DNA of 17,097 bases from Firmicutes bacterium CAG:194 (GTDB taxonomy: Bacteria > Bacillota > Clostridia > Lachnospirales > Lachnospiraceae): NCBI GenBank assembly GCA_000432915.1, contig HF995237.1:1-17097 (forward strand). The letters run 5' to 3'. The stretch's first letter is position 1. Every line of letters begins with the position of its first letter. Made by a program: the position numbers and the translations under genes. The notes beneath the pieces were generated by a model. The model worked only from the letters and a program-made list of their open reading frames with translations, was not told the DNA's origin and ran no database searches. Of the stretch, positions 7,372-14,765 are shown one piece after another.

Positions 7372-8889
7372 ATGGAAAAACAGTATATTGCGATCGATCT
7401 GAAATCTTTTTTTGCCTCTGTTGAGTGTGTGGAACGGCAGCTCGATCCGCTTCGGACCAATCTGGTTGTGGCAGATGCGACAAGAACGGAAAAGACGATC
7501 TGCCTTGCGGTATCACCGTCACTGAAGCAGTATGGGATTCCCGGAAGGGCAAGATTGTTTGAAGTGGTGCAGCGTGTGAAAGAAGTCAATAAAATGCGCC
7601 AGCAGCGCGCGGGACATCCGCTGACGGAAGAATCCTGCTTTGATGAGGAACTGAAATCGGATCCGGATAAAAAAGTATCCTATCTTGTGGCACCACCGCG
7701 CATGAGCTATTACATGAAATACAGTACAAAGATCTACAATATTTATCTGCGGTATGTGGCACCGGAGGACATTCATGTTTATTCGATCGATGAGGTGTTT
7801 ATGGATGTGACCTCCTATCTGCGGACCTATGGAATGAATGCGCATGACCTTGCCATGCAGATGATCCGGGATGTGCTGCAGGAGACGGGTATTACGGCGA
7901 CTGCAGGCATAGGGACAAATCTGTATCTGTGCAAGATCGCCATGGATATTGTGGCAAAGAAAATGCCGGCAGATGCATCGGGCGTTAGGATCGCACAGAT
8001 AGACGAGCCATCATACAGGCGGCTTTTGTGGGATCACAGACCGCTGACCGATTTCTGGCGGGTTGGCAGAGGCTATGCAAGAAAATTGGAAAAATGCGGT
8101 ATTTACACAATGGGAGATATTGCCAGATGCTCTCTCGGTAAACCGGAGGAATATTATAATGAGGAGCTTTTGTACAGGTTGTTTGGTATCAATGCGGAGC
8201 TTCTGATCGATCATGCATGGGGCTGGGAGCCCTGTACGATCGCAGATATCAAAGCATATAAGCCCGAGGCAAAGAGCATCAGCTCAGGACAGGTGCTGAA
8301 ATGCCCTTATCCATGCGGCAAAGCGCGGCTTATTGTGCAGGAGATGACAGATCTTCTGGTGCTGGAACTGGTAGAGAAGGGATATGTGACAGACCAGCTT
8401 GTGCTGACGATCGGATATGATATTGATAATCTGACTGATCCGGTTATTTTGAAAAAATATCACGGAGAGATCACGACAGACCGCTATGGCAGAAGAGTGC
8501 CAAAGCATGCCCATGGGACAGAAAATCTGGAGGAGGCGACTTCTTCCACCAAAAGGATCATGGAAGGTATGCTTTCTTTGTATGACAGGATCATCAATCC
8601 TGATCTGCTGATCCGCCGTATCACAGTTGTGGCGGCGCACCTTCAGCGGGAACAGGATATCATGCAGGAGGAGACCTACGAACAGATGGATCTTTTCACG
8701 GATTATGAGCAGAAAAATAGGGAAAAGCAGGAAAAAGAGGAAGAACGCAGAAAAGAAAAGCAGATCCAGAAGGCAATTTTGAATGTGCAGAAAAAATATG
8801 GCAAAAACGCACTGATCAAGGGCATGAGTCTGCAGGAAGGTGCCACGACAATGGAGCGAAACCGGCAGATCGGCGGTCACAAGGCATAA
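7372..8889 (+). CDS. Y-family (UmuC/UvrX-like) translesion DNA polymerase
   Basis: Error-prone polymerase that copies past damaged bases. With the start at 7372 it is 505 residues. Catalytic motifs are visible: IAIDLKSFFASVE with Asp9, and YSIDEVFMD with Asp140 and Glu141. The palm, thumb and helix-hairpin-helix regions follow (TAGIGTNLYLCKIAMDIVAK, then FWRVGRGYARKLEKCGIYTM), and a little-finger region about 300-425. QMDLF at 438-442 matches the beta-clamp binding consensus QL(S/D)LF, followed by a charged Lys/Glu-rich tail. The sequence is closer to Gram-positive UvrX/YqjW-type polymerases than to DinB. A YolD-like gene follows 12 bases later, which is the usual pairing. Such genes have often been misnamed methylases or repair proteins in Clostridia. 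Confidence 0.9.
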   Translation: MEKQYIAIDLKSFFASVECVERQLDPLRTNLVVADATRTEKTICLAVSPSLKQYGIPGRARLFEVVQRVKEVNKMRQQRAGHPLTEESCFDEELKSDPDKKVSYLVAPPRMSYYMKYSTKIYNIYLRYVAPEDIHVYSIDEVFMDVTSYLRTYGMNAHDLAMQMIRDVLQETGITATAGIGTNLYLCKIAMDIVAKKMPADASGVRIAQIDEPSYRRLLWDHRPLTDFWRVGRGYARKLEKCGIYTMGDIARCSLGKPEEYYNEELLYRLFGINAELLIDHAWGWEPCTIADIKAYKPEAKSISSGQVLKCPYPCGKARLIVQEMTDLLVLELVEKGYVTDQLVLTIGYDIDNLTDPVILKKYHGEITTDRYGRRVPKHAHGTENLEEATSSTKRIMEGMLSLYDRIINPDLLIRRITVVAAHLQREQDIMQEETYEQMDLFTDYEQKNREKQEKEEERRKEKQIQKAILNVQKKYGKNALIKGMSLQEGATTMERNRQIGGHKA

Positions 8890-8901
8890 GAAAGGGAAAA
8901 C

Positions 8902-9339
8902 ATGCAGATCAGAAAGGATTCTTATGAAGATATCATAGGACTGGAACACCATCAGTCAAAAACACATCCGCATATGTCAATCCATGACAGGGCTGCGCAG
9001 TTTGCACCGTTTTCCGCACTGACGGGACATGGTGCAGCGATCGCGGAAACAGCAAGGCTGACAGAACATGAAATAGAACTGGATGAGTATGTGATGGAGA
9101 AAATAGATGAAGAGCTCCGGTGGCTGGCGGAGAACATTGAAAGTAAGCCACAGGTAACTATAACATATTTTGTGCCGGATGAGAAAAAAGAAGGCGGCGC
9201 ATTTGTCCAAAAGACCGGCTATGTGAAAAAACTGGACAGTTACCGGAAGACAATATTGCTTACGGATGATTCCTGTATCGATATGGAGAAGATCACAGAA
9301 ATTCAAATAACTCGCGAAAGCGGCAGAAATATGCTATGA
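8902..9339 (+). CDS. YolD-like protein, partner of the Y-family polymerase
   Basis: A 145-residue soluble protein of the YolD-like family. The signature is in the N-terminal third: MSIHDRAAQFAPFSALTGHG at about residues 25-44. A predicted helical Glu-rich stretch follows (LTEHEIELDEYVMEKIDEEL), then a beta-rich C-terminal half (VTITYFVPDEKK, GYVKKLDSYRKTILLTDDS). YolD-like proteins are repeatedly encoded next to Y-family polymerases in Firmicutes and have been proposed to play a UmuD-like role; the biochemical function is not established. AAAGGG precedes the ATG, and the 12-base gap to the polymerase gene implies one transcript. Confidence 0.88.
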   Translation: MQIRKDSYEDIIGLEHHQSKTHPHMSIHDRAAQFAPFSALTGHGAAIAETARLTEHEIELDEYVMEKIDEELRWLAENIESKPQVTITYFVPDEKKEGGAFVQKTGYVKKLDSYRKTILLTDDSCIDMEKITEIQITRESGRNML

Positions 9340-9351
9340 TACTATTGTTCT

Positions 9352-9398
9352 GTGCGGAAGAAATGATGAAGTGCGGACAGAAAATGTGAGAGTGCGGA
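9352..9398 (+). repeat. Three spaced GTGCGGA direct repeats before rluF
   Basis: GTGCGGA occurs at 9352-9358, 9371-9377 and 9392-9398, with spacings of 19 and 21 bases and A/G-rich sequence between. They fill most of the 63-base gap between the YolD-like gene and rluF. The last copy occupies the place of the rluF ribosome site. An extended -10-like TGCTATGAT (9332-9340) lies just upstream without a good -35. Confidence 0.6.
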
Positions 9399-9402
9399 AA
9401 AT

Positions 9403-10149
9403 ATGCAGGAAGAAAAAATACGTTTAAATAAATATATGGCGCAGGCGGGGCTTTGTTCACGGCGGGAAGCAGATAAGCTGATCGGGCAGGGGCGTGTCTA
9501 TGTAAATGGTACGGTCGCCGGGCTGGGCTGTCTGGTGGGCGCATCGGATAAGGTGCGGATCGGCAAAAAAGAGATCAAAGGAGCAGCAGATAAAGTGCTG
9601 ATCGCTTTTTACAAGCCTGTTGGTGTGACGTGCACGGAGAAAGACCGTTTCGCGGATAAAAAGATACTCGACTATGTGAATACCAAAACGAGAGTGACCT
9701 ACGCCGGGAGACTGGATAAGGATTCTGAGGGACTTATGCTTCTGACAAATGACGGCGAGCTCATCCAGAAGCTGATGAGAGGTGCGGAAAAGCATGAGAA
9801 GGAATATGTGGTAAAAGCAGAGAAAGAGATCACGCCTGAATTTCTGGAGAAGATGGCGGGCGGTATTTATCTGGAGGAGCTGCATCAGACAACAAGACCA
9901 TGCAAGATCACGCAGGAGGGGAAATATACATTCCGGATCATTCTGACCCAGGGACTGAACAGACAGATCCGCAGAATGTGTCAGGCGTGCGGAAACCGGG
10001 TAAAACAGCTCAGGCGTGTACGTATCATGAATATAACACTGGGTGATCTGCATAGCGGGCAGTCGCGTATGTTGACGAGGGAAGAGGCAGAGGAATTATA
10101 TACGCTTGTCGGACTTCAAGCCCCGGAACAGTTTCAAAAACAGATTTGA
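9403..10149 (+). CDS. rluF: RluF-type 23S rRNA pseudouridine synthase
   Basis: Cytosolic RsuA/RluB/E/F-family enzyme that isomerises uridine in rRNA; RluF acts on U2604 of 23S rRNA in E. coli. It is 248 residues with an N-terminal S4 RNA-binding domain (IRLNKYMAQAGLCSRREADK, then GRVYVNG). The catalytic loop GRLDKDSEGLMLLTNDG carries the conserved Asp105. The C-terminal GLNRQIRRMCQACG followed by LRRVRIMNITLGDL is the RluF-type variant and argues against RluB or RsuA. The ribosome site is weak (GCGGA), so translation may depend on the upstream gene. The exact target uridine cannot be read from the sequence. Confidence 0.88.
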   Translation: MQEEKIRLNKYMAQAGLCSRREADKLIGQGRVYVNGTVAGLGCLVGASDKVRIGKKEIKGAADKVLIAFYKPVGVTCTEKDRFADKKILDYVNTKTRVTYAGRLDKDSEGLMLLTNDGELIQKLMRGAEKHEKEYVVKAEKEITPEFLEKMAGGIYLEELHQTTRPCKITQEGKYTFRIILTQGLNRQIRRMCQACGNRVKQLRRVRIMNITLGDLHSGQSRMLTREEAEELYTLVGLQAPEQFQKQI

Positions 10150-10152
10150 AAC
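10131..10152 (+). other. Hairpin spanning the rluF stop codon
   Basis: GTTTCAAA (10131-10138) and TTTGAAAC (10145-10152) form a perfect 8-base stem with loop AACAGA, and the TGA stop lies in the right arm. No T run follows, so it is not a normal terminator. Partial termination, RNA stability or chance are all possible. Confidence 0.4.
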
Positions 10153-10203
10153 GTCCTGAGGGAAGAACGCATATATAACAGAAGCAGAATATGGGAGAAT
10201 AAG

Positions 10204-12168
10204 ATGGAAGAAAAGATAGCAAGAATGCGGGAACTGATCCCTGTTTTACAGAAAGCATCCAGGGCATATTATGCACAGGACACAGAGATCATGAGCAATT
10301 TTGAATATGACAGATTATATGATGAACTGCAGGCACTGGAGGCAGAAACAGGTATCGTGCTTTCGGGTTCGCCATCGGTAACGGTCGGATATGAGGCCGT
10401 GGATGCGCTGCCCAAGGAGCGGCATGAAAAACCGATGCTTTCGCTTGCAAAGACAAAGGAACGGGGAGAATTGAAGAGCTGGCTCGGCGATAAGGAGGGA
10501 CTGCTTTCCTGGAAGCTGGACGGTCTTACGATCGTACTCACTTATGAAGGAGGACAGCTTGTAAAAGCGGTAACACGCGGAAACGGGGAAGTCGGCGAAG
10601 TCATTACACCGAACGCCAGAGTGTTCCGGAACATACCGGGCAGGATCCCATATCAGGGAAGTCTGGTGCTGCGCGGGGAAGCGGTTATTCCGTACTCCGA
10701 GTTTGAAAAGATCAACGCACAGATCGAAGATGCGGATGCCAAATATAAAAATCCGCGGAATCTCTGCAGCGGATCGGTCAGGCAGTTAAATAATGAAATC
10801 ACAGCAAAAAGAAGCGTGTACTTCTATGCATTTTCTTATGTAAAAGCCGAGCTGGACGGCGCAGAACCGCCGTTTGAAAATGACCGTGAGAACCAGTTCC
10901 GTTTTTTAAAGGAGCAGGGCTTTGATGTTGTACCGTATAAACGGGTAAATGCAGATACGATCCGGGCAGAGATCGAATGGTATGCACAGGAAATACAGAC
11001 ATATGATATTCCGTCCGATGGACTGGTGCTCTGTTATTGTGATCTGGCTTATTCTGCTTCTCTGGGTCTGACGGCAAAGTTCCCGCGTGATTCGATCGCT
11101 TTTAAATGGGCGGACGAAACAGCAGAGACCACCCTTTTGGAGATCGAATGGAGTCCAAGCCGTACGGGACTCATCAATCCGGTAGCAATATTTGAACCGG
11201 TCGAGCTGGAAGGAACGACAGTCAGCCGCGCCAGTGTCCATAATATCAGTGTGATGAAAGCATTATCGCTCGGGATTGGTGATAAGATCACTGTTTATAA
11301 AGCCAATATGATCATTCCGCAGATCGCGGAAAACCTGACAAAGAGTGGCGTGAAGGATATCCCCGCGCATTGCCCTGCGTGCGGTGCTGACACGAAAATC
11401 GAAGCGGCAAATGAGGCAGAGGTATTATATTGTACCAACCCGGACTGCCCGGCAAAAAAGATCAAGTCATTTGCACTGTTTGTCAGCCGTGATGCACTCA
11501 ATGTAGAGGGTTTGTCGGAGGCAACTCTGGAGAAGTTCATCGGTAAAGGCTTTATCCATTCCTTTGTGGATATCTTTCATCTGGAGCAGCATGCGGATAC
11601 GATCAAAGAAATGGAGGGCTTTGGAGAAAAGTCCTGCAAAAATCTCCTCGACAGTATCGACAAAGCAAGACGGACAACTCTGCCAAGGCTGATCTATGCG
11701 CTGGGGATCGCAGGGATCGGTGTTGCCAATGCAAAGGTACTGTGCAGATATTTTGACTATGATATAGAGAAGATAAAATCGGCAGACGTGGAAGAACTGT
11801 CGGAAATAGACGGTGTTGGGGAAGTACTGGCAGGCGGCATCAGAGCATATTTTACGAAAAAAGAAAATCTGTCAGCGCTGGACAACTTATTGAAAGAGCT
11901 GGAACTTGAGAAGCCGGAAGAAAACACACAACAGCAGACGCTGGCAGGTAAGGTATTCGTGATCACAGGCTCACTGGAGCATTTTGCCAACCGGAATGAG
12001 CTCAAGGAGCAGATTGAGCAGCGTGGTGGCAAGGTAACAGGCTCTGTGACCGGAAAGACAGATTATCTGATCAATAATGATATTACCTCGACATCCGGAA
12101 AAAACAAAAAAGCAAAAGAGCTTTCGGTTCCGATCATCACAGAAGAAGAGGCTATGCGGATGCTGTAA
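10204..12168 (+). CDS. ligA: NAD+-dependent DNA ligase (divergent LigA)
   Basis: Seals nicks in DNA using NAD+ during replication and repair. It is 654 residues, near the usual 660-670. Domains in order: NAD-binding Ia (YYAQDTEIMSNFEYDRLYDE), adenylation domain with the active-site Lys104 in KLDG, and RGEAVIPYSEFEKIN with KYKNPRNLCSGSVRQL. The OB fold follows (GTTVSRASVHNISVMK), then a zinc site Cys390, 393, 410 and 415, helix-hairpin-helix repeats, and a C-terminal BRCT domain from about 575 (LAGKVFVITGSLEHFANR). Several motifs differ from the common form: SWKLDG for ELKIDG, LCSGS for AAAGS, SPSRTG for VGRTG, and YKANMIIPQI for RAGDVIPEV. It could be a Clostridia-specific subtype or a second, accessory ligase. 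GGGAGA at about 10193 is the ribosome site. Confidence 0.92.
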   Translation: MEEKIARMRELIPVLQKASRAYYAQDTEIMSNFEYDRLYDELQALEAETGIVLSGSPSVTVGYEAVDALPKERHEKPMLSLAKTKERGELKSWLGDKEGLLSWKLDGLTIVLTYEGGQLVKAVTRGNGEVGEVITPNARVFRNIPGRIPYQGSLVLRGEAVIPYSEFEKINAQIEDADAKYKNPRNLCSGSVRQLNNEITAKRSVYFYAFSYVKAELDGAEPPFENDRENQFRFLKEQGFDVVPYKRVNADTIRAEIEWYAQEIQTYDIPSDGLVLCYCDLAYSASLGLTAKFPRDSIAFKWADETAETTLLEIEWSPSRTGLINPVAIFEPVELEGTTVSRASVHNISVMKALSLGIGDKITVYKANMIIPQIAENLTKSGVKDIPAHCPACGADTKIEAANEAEVLYCTNPDCPAKKIKSFALFVSRDALNVEGLSEATLEKFIGKGFIHSFVDIFHLEQHADTIKEMEGFGEKSCKNLLDSIDKARRTTLPRLIYALGIAGIGVANAKVLCRYFDYDIEKIKSADVEELSEIDGVGEVLAGGIRAYFTKKENLSALDNLLKELELEKPEENTQQQTLAGKVFVITGSLEHFANRNELKEQIEQRGGKVTGSVTGKTDYLINNDITSTSGKNKKAKELSVPIITEEEAMRML

Positions 12169-12171
12169 CTA

Positions 12172-12200
12172 TTATCAAATCCGCGTAGATGTGCTATACT
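12172..12200 (+). promoter_or_regulatory. Probable metA promoter
   Basis: TTATCA (12172-12177), a 17-base spacer and TATACT (12195-12200), the latter preceded by TGC, giving an extended -10. It begins 4 bases after the ligA stop. The 60-base leader shows no SAM-I riboswitch core. Confidence 0.6.
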
Positions 12201-12263
12201 GTAATGAGTCCGTAGGAAACCAAGCGACTGCGAAGCAAAAACAAAAACAGAGGATGGTAAGAA

Positions 12264-13181
12264 ATGCCAATTAAAATACAAAGCGACCTCCCCGCCAAGG
12301 GAATACTGGAAAATGAAAATATATTCGTCATGGACGAAGGAAGAGCAATCAGTCAGGAAATCAGACCGTTGAAGATCTGTATTCTGAATCTGATGCCGCT
12401 CAAGGAAGAAACAGAGCTTCAGCTTCTGAGAGCATTGTCTAATACACCGCTGCAGGTGGATGTGGATTTTATGAAAACGAGCACGCATGTTTCGCAGAAT
12501 ACTTCTGCGAACCATCTGAACCGTTTTTATTCCACCTTTGCAGAGCTGAAGGATAATAAATATGATGGACTGATCATCACAGGAGCACCGGTGGAACAGA
12601 TGGCGTTCGAAGAAGTGGATTACTGGGAAGAGCTTTGCATGATCATGGAATGGTCCAAGAAGCATGTCACGTCCACGCTGCATATCTGCTGGGGCGCACA
12701 GGCGGGACTGTATTATCATTTCGGACTGCCAAAGATCCAGCTTCGGGAAAAGCTGTTTGGTATTTTTGAGCATAAGGTAATGAACCGGAAAATACCGCTT
12801 GTCAGAGGCTTTGATGATTATTTCATGGCACCGAACAGCCGCTATACAACGGTCAGTGCAAAGGCAATCCATGATTGCCCGCAGCTTATTGTACTGGCAG
12901 AATCCGAAGAAGCGGGCGTGCTTTTATGTATGACAGAGAATGGCAAACAGATCTTTGTCATGGGACATCTGGAGTATGACCGGGTTACCCTGCAGAAGGA
13001 ATACGAAAGGGATTTGGCAAAGGGGCTTTCCATCAAACTTCCGGTCAATTATTTTCCGGAGGACGATCCGACGAAAAGACCGCATCTGCAATGGCGTGCC
13101 CATTCCAACAATCTTTACAGCAACTGGCTTAATTATTACGTATATCAGGAAACCCCGTATGATATCAACCAAATCCAGTAA
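12264..13181 (+). CDS. metA: MetA, homoserine O-acyltransferase (acetyl-CoA type predicted)
   Basis: First committed step of methionine synthesis: transfers an acyl group from acyl-CoA to homoserine in the cytosol. The 305-residue length and start MPIKIQSDLPA are standard. The catalytic residues fall at the canonical numbers: Cys142 in HICWGAQAG, and His235 and Glu237 in GHLEYD. Residue 111 in TGAPVEQ is Glu. In characterised MetA proteins, Glu111 goes with acetyl-CoA and Gly111 (E. coli) with succinyl-CoA, so this enzyme is predicted to make O-acetylhomoserine despite the usual 'succinyltransferase' name. AGAGGA lies 9 bases before the ATG. The gene has its own promoter and no methionine-related neighbour in the window. 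Confidence 0.95.
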   Translation: MPIKIQSDLPAKGILENENIFVMDEGRAISQEIRPLKICILNLMPLKEETELQLLRALSNTPLQVDVDFMKTSTHVSQNTSANHLNRFYSTFAELKDNKYDGLIITGAPVEQMAFEEVDYWEELCMIMEWSKKHVTSTLHICWGAQAGLYYHFGLPKIQLREKLFGIFEHKVMNRKIPLVRGFDDYFMAPNSRYTTVSAKAIHDCPQLIVLAESEEAGVLLCMTENGKQIFVMGHLEYDRVTLQKEYERDLAKGLSIKLPVNYFPEDDPTKRPHLQWRAHSNNLYSNWLNYYVYQETPYDINQIQ

Positions 13182-13182
13182 T

Positions 13183-13335
13183 ATGGGATGGAATTTCCAT
13201 GATGCTTCCTTTTTTATCAGTAATTGTCTGAATCTGTATGAACATCAATCTACATACAGTCCGAATGCACCGCTGCGTTTCCTGATCTATTACAAGAGTG
13301 CAATATGCCGAAGATTATCGACAAAGAAACCTTAA
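13183..13335 (+). pseudogene. Fragment of a PD-(D/E)XK nuclease family transposase (Rpn-like)
   Basis: A 50-codon open stretch starting one base after the metA stop. It reads HDASFFISNCLNLYEHQS, then TYSPNAPLRFLIYY, then garbled sequence. LYEHQST followed by PNxPLRFLIY is the core of the Rpn / PD-(D/E)XK transposase-like family, and EHQ corresponds to the catalytic ExQ variant. Such proteins are usually about 250-350 residues, so the N-terminal and most C-terminal parts are gone. At about 13310 another frame reads KIIDKETLIS, which looks like the continuation (EKIxDKExLYS in relatives), so a frameshift is also present. It is a decayed remnant at the junction between the backbone and the glycan cluster. 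The assignment rests on a short motif. Confidence 0.6.
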
Positions 13336-13352
13336 TTTCGCCATAATGGATA

Positions 13353-13381
13353 TTGTATGAAAGGTAAGCATATGATATGAT
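13353..13381 (+). promoter_or_regulatory. Possible promoter of the glycan cluster
   Basis: TTGTAT (13353-13358), a 17-base spacer and TATGAT (13376-13381). The -10 is good (5/6) and the -35 only partial (3/6). It would give a leader of about 135 bases ahead of the aminotransferase gene. An overlapping TATGAT at 13371 is an alternative -10. Confidence 0.4.
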
Positions 13382-13447
13382 AAGCAAGGATTGCAAAATC
13401 GCCAATGGGGATAACGAGGAAAATAAATATTGATTGAATTGATAAAG

Positions 13448-13487
13448 ATTCTCCCAGTTTGGTTTTTTGGCGGTGGGAGAATTTTTT
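13448..13487 (+). terminator. Intrinsic terminator in the leader of the glycan cluster
   Basis: ATTCTCCCA (13448-13456) pairs perfectly with TGGGAGAAT (13474-13482) over a 17-base loop, and a TTTTT run follows directly. It lies 37 bases before the aminotransferase ATG and after the putative promoter, so it may act as an attenuator as well as an insulator from upstream transcription. Confidence 0.75.
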
Positions 13488-13524
13488 ACTTGTATATAGA
13501 GGATAAAGGGAAAAGAGGAGCATT

Positions 13525-14748
13525 ATGAGAAAAATTCCATTTAGTCCGCCTGACATTTCGGAAGCAGAGATAGCAGAAGTAGCAGAGGCAATGAGATCAG
13601 GCTGGATTACAACAGGACCAAGAGTAAAAGAACTGGAAAAAAGACTTGCTGCATATTGCCATACAAGCAAAGTGGTCTGTTTAAATTCAGCAACTGCTGC
13701 AGAAGAATTGAACTTTCGAATTTGTGGTATTGGTGAGGGAGATGAAGTAATTGTTCCCGCCTATACATATACAGCAACTGCAAGTGCAGCAATTCACTGC
13801 GGTGCAAAAGTTATCTTTGTAGATAGTCAGAAAGACAGTACAGAAATGGATTATGATAAGGTTGCAGAATCCATTACAGAACGAACAAAAGCTGTAGTTG
13901 CTGTGGATCTTGGTGGTATTATCTGCAATTATGATAAGCTTTATGAGGTTGTGGAAAGTAAAAAGAATCTGTTCCATGCAAAAGAAGGCAATGAGCTTGG
14001 AGCAAGAATTCAGCAGGCAGTTGGTAGAGTACTTGTTTTTGCAGACTGTGCACACGCTTTGGGAGCAAGCAGAAATGGTAAGATGGCTGGTGAGATAGCT
14101 GATTTTACGGATTTCAGTTTCCATGCAGTAAAAAATTTTACAACTGCAGAAGGTGGAGCTTCCACATGGAGAGATATAAAAGGTATTGATAATGAGGAAA
14201 TGTATCATCAGTATCAACTCTACAGCTTGCATGGTCAGAGTAAGGATGCGCTTGCAAAGACACAGCTTGGTGCATGGGAATATGATATTGTTGGCCCTTG
14301 GTATAAATGTAATATGACAGATATCATGGGAGCAATCGGGCTCAGACAGCTTGACAGATATCCCGGAATGCTTGCAAGAAGGAAAGAAATTATAGGAAAA
14401 TATGATGCAATGTGTGATGATCTTGGTGTGCAGAACCTTATGCATTATGGTAAGGATTATCAGAGCAGTGGGCATTTGTATCTGACCCGTATCCTAGGGA
14501 TCAATGATCAGCAGAGAAGAGAGATTATTATTAAACTGGCTGAACAAGGTATATCCACAAATGTACATTATAAGCCGCTTCCGATGATGACAGCTTATAA
14601 AGCAATGGGATGGGATATAAAGGATTTCCCGAATGCGTATGCATATTATGAGAATTTGATTACACTTCCGCTGCATACAAAATTGAGTGATGAGGATGTG
14701 GAGTACATCATAGAGAATTATAAAGGAGTAGTTAAACAGTATATCTAA
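13525..14748 (+). CDS. DegT/DnrJ/EryC1-family sugar aminotransferase (PglE-like)
   Basis: PLP-dependent enzyme that converts a nucleotide-linked keto-sugar to an amino-sugar. It is 407 residues with the family N-terminus IPFSPPDISEAEIAEVAEAM, the phosphate-binding LNSATAAEELNF, GDEVIVPAYTYTATASA, and the cofactor Asp in FADCAHALGASRNG. The internal aldimine lysine is Lys203 in SFHAVKNFTTAEGG. The segment between DLGGIICNYDKLYE and VLVFADCAHA is about 20 residues longer than in typical members. AGAGGAG precedes the ATG. With a FlaA1-type dehydratase and a PglD-like acyltransferase downstream, UDP-4-keto-6-deoxy-GlcNAc is the likely substrate, as for C. jejuni PglE; this is inference from context. 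Confidence 0.88.
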   Translation: MRKIPFSPPDISEAEIAEVAEAMRSGWITTGPRVKELEKRLAAYCHTSKVVCLNSATAAEELNFRICGIGEGDEVIVPAYTYTATASAAIHCGAKVIFVDSQKDSTEMDYDKVAESITERTKAVVAVDLGGIICNYDKLYEVVESKKNLFHAKEGNELGARIQQAVGRVLVFADCAHALGASRNGKMAGEIADFTDFSFHAVKNFTTAEGGASTWRDIKGIDNEEMYHQYQLYSLHGQSKDALAKTQLGAWEYDIVGPWYKCNMTDIMGAIGLRQLDRYPGMLARRKEIIGKYDAMCDDLGVQNLMHYGKDYQSSGHLYLTRILGINDQQRREIIIKLAEQGISTNVHYKPLPMMTAYKAMGWDIKDFPNAYAYYENLITLPLHTKLSDEDVEYIIENYKGVVKQYI

Positions 14749-14765
14749 AGAAAGGATATTATTGT

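Noticed and set aside
12169..12263. SAM riboswitch or T-box upstream of metA
   Set aside because: The leader after the promoter is only about 60 bases and lacks the SAM-I core, a T-box sequence and a terminator hairpin.
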